A stretch of DNA of 64,000 nt from Fallopia convolvulus (Eukaryota > Streptophyta > Magnoliopsida > Caryophyllales > Polygonaceae), in contig OZ024718.1 in the NCBI GenBank assembly GCA_964016875.1, positions 43,253,906 to 43,317,905 on the forward strand, given 5' to 3'. The notes beneath the pieces were generated by a model. It did not search any database. It worked only from the letters and a program-made list of their open reading frames with translations, and had not been told where the DNA came from. Numbering within the stretch: position 1 is the first letter of the stretch; every line of letters starts with the position of its first letter. This document shows positions 63,388 to 64,000 of the stretch, piece by piece. The position numbers and the translations under genes are program-made.

Positions 63388-64000
63388 TGTTGGAACGATG
63401 TTGGAACCTCTGGTTCTAAAACATCGGAACAACGATACAGTTCTCCGAGTTTTGATAATGACAAACGCTATAAGGGAACTAATGTGCTTCGATCAAGTAT
63501 TTCTAAGAAACACAGGTTGAGTAAAGAACTTTTACGAATGACCAAAGAGCACAGGAGCACACAATGAAAAGTTCCCATCAAGGGAACTCTGAAGAGAACT
63601 CCCAGAAATGACCAGAGAACAAAGGCTTACACGATGAAGAGTTTCTCTCAAAGGAACTCAGAAGAAGACAGTTCCCACGATATGGGAACTCACATGTGAG
63701 GACAAGGACCGATCAGCGCATATCACGAGATCTTGTCTTGGACAGGATGAAGGCACAGTCTGAGGAGCAGACTGTCACGATTGATCCAACGGTCCGATCA
63801 ATTCAAGAAGTTGACCTAGTTCAAATTGAAGTCACATGTGAAGAAAGTACAACTTGGGCATCAAGCAAAGGGCATTTCGGACACAAATGAAAGATGCGAT
63901 TGAAGCCCAAGTTCACTCGAGTATAAAGCCAAATGAATAGTGCTCGGATTGAGTACTTCTCCCAGAACTTACAAAATACCCACAACAGAGAAAGAGAAAA
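63388..64000 (+). mobile_element. Probable start of an LTR retrotransposon, cut by the window edge
   Basis: From TGTTGGAACGATG the sequence contains GTTTTGATAATGACAAACG, a motif I associate with LTRs of SIRE/Maximus-type copia elements, GGGAACT repeats (63560-63690) and a TATA-like GTATAAAGCC near 63930. Only one copy is in view, so the start and the lineage are tentative. Confidence 0.35.

Overview
The window is plant nuclear DNA made almost entirely of nested transposable elements. LTR retrotransposons with tRNA-Asp and tRNA-iMet primer-binding sites (PBS), a Cassandra-type 5S-bearing TRIM, MITEs, hAT-like and LINE remnants all point to a flowering plant. Element density and a probable CRM-type chromovirus suggest heterochromatin, possibly pericentromeric; species and chromosome cannot be told. 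I recognise no intact host gene.

Layout. (1) 1-5881: 3' end of a Tat/Retand-like Ty3-gypsy element: last codons of pol, a 43-bp minisatellite, a four-exon antisense gene with its own TATA box, then the 3' LTR. (2) 6663-19410: an 'A-type' Athila-like LTR split by an 11.36-kb Athila element (7783-19141, target-site duplication (TSD) CCAGG) with gag-pol, a post-pol ORF and structured 3' UTR. (3) 19421-44897: composite minus-strand element F (gag only, A-type 5' LTR but D-type 3' LTR). Its 3' LTR is split by plus-strand element D (20265-38620, TSD CCGAC; gag and protease, no RT or integrase). D holds a young chromovirus E (22712-30264, TSD AAAGT), a small MITE, and in its 3' LTR a 2.5-kb hAT-like element that itself holds a 372-bp foldback MITE. 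F's gag holds a complete Cassandra (42464-42970, TSD CGATC). (4) 44915-58282: a fold-back structure with about 1.66-kb inverted arms, one arm split by a Ty1-copia element (49195-57614, TSD ATAAG) that carries about 1.95 kb of Athila RT-RNase H-integrase between its own integrase and RT. (5) 58283-64000: low-information DNA with an interrupted LINE remnant, a 0.5-kb direct repeat and, at the right edge, the start of a probable LTR.

Main signals: the copia/Athila chimera; short palindromes, different in each family but placed alike (LTR, inter-domain linkers, UTRs), spaced 21 bp or 22-23 bp; a hairpin plus AAGTATGGGG module used twice per Athila-type element, with compensating stem changes; a twin GAAA-capped RNA motif; and a head-to-head LTR junction centred on the PBS. 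Every autonomous-looking element carries stops or frameshifts, so nothing here is clearly competent by itself. All identifications come from reading motifs by eye; no database search was run.
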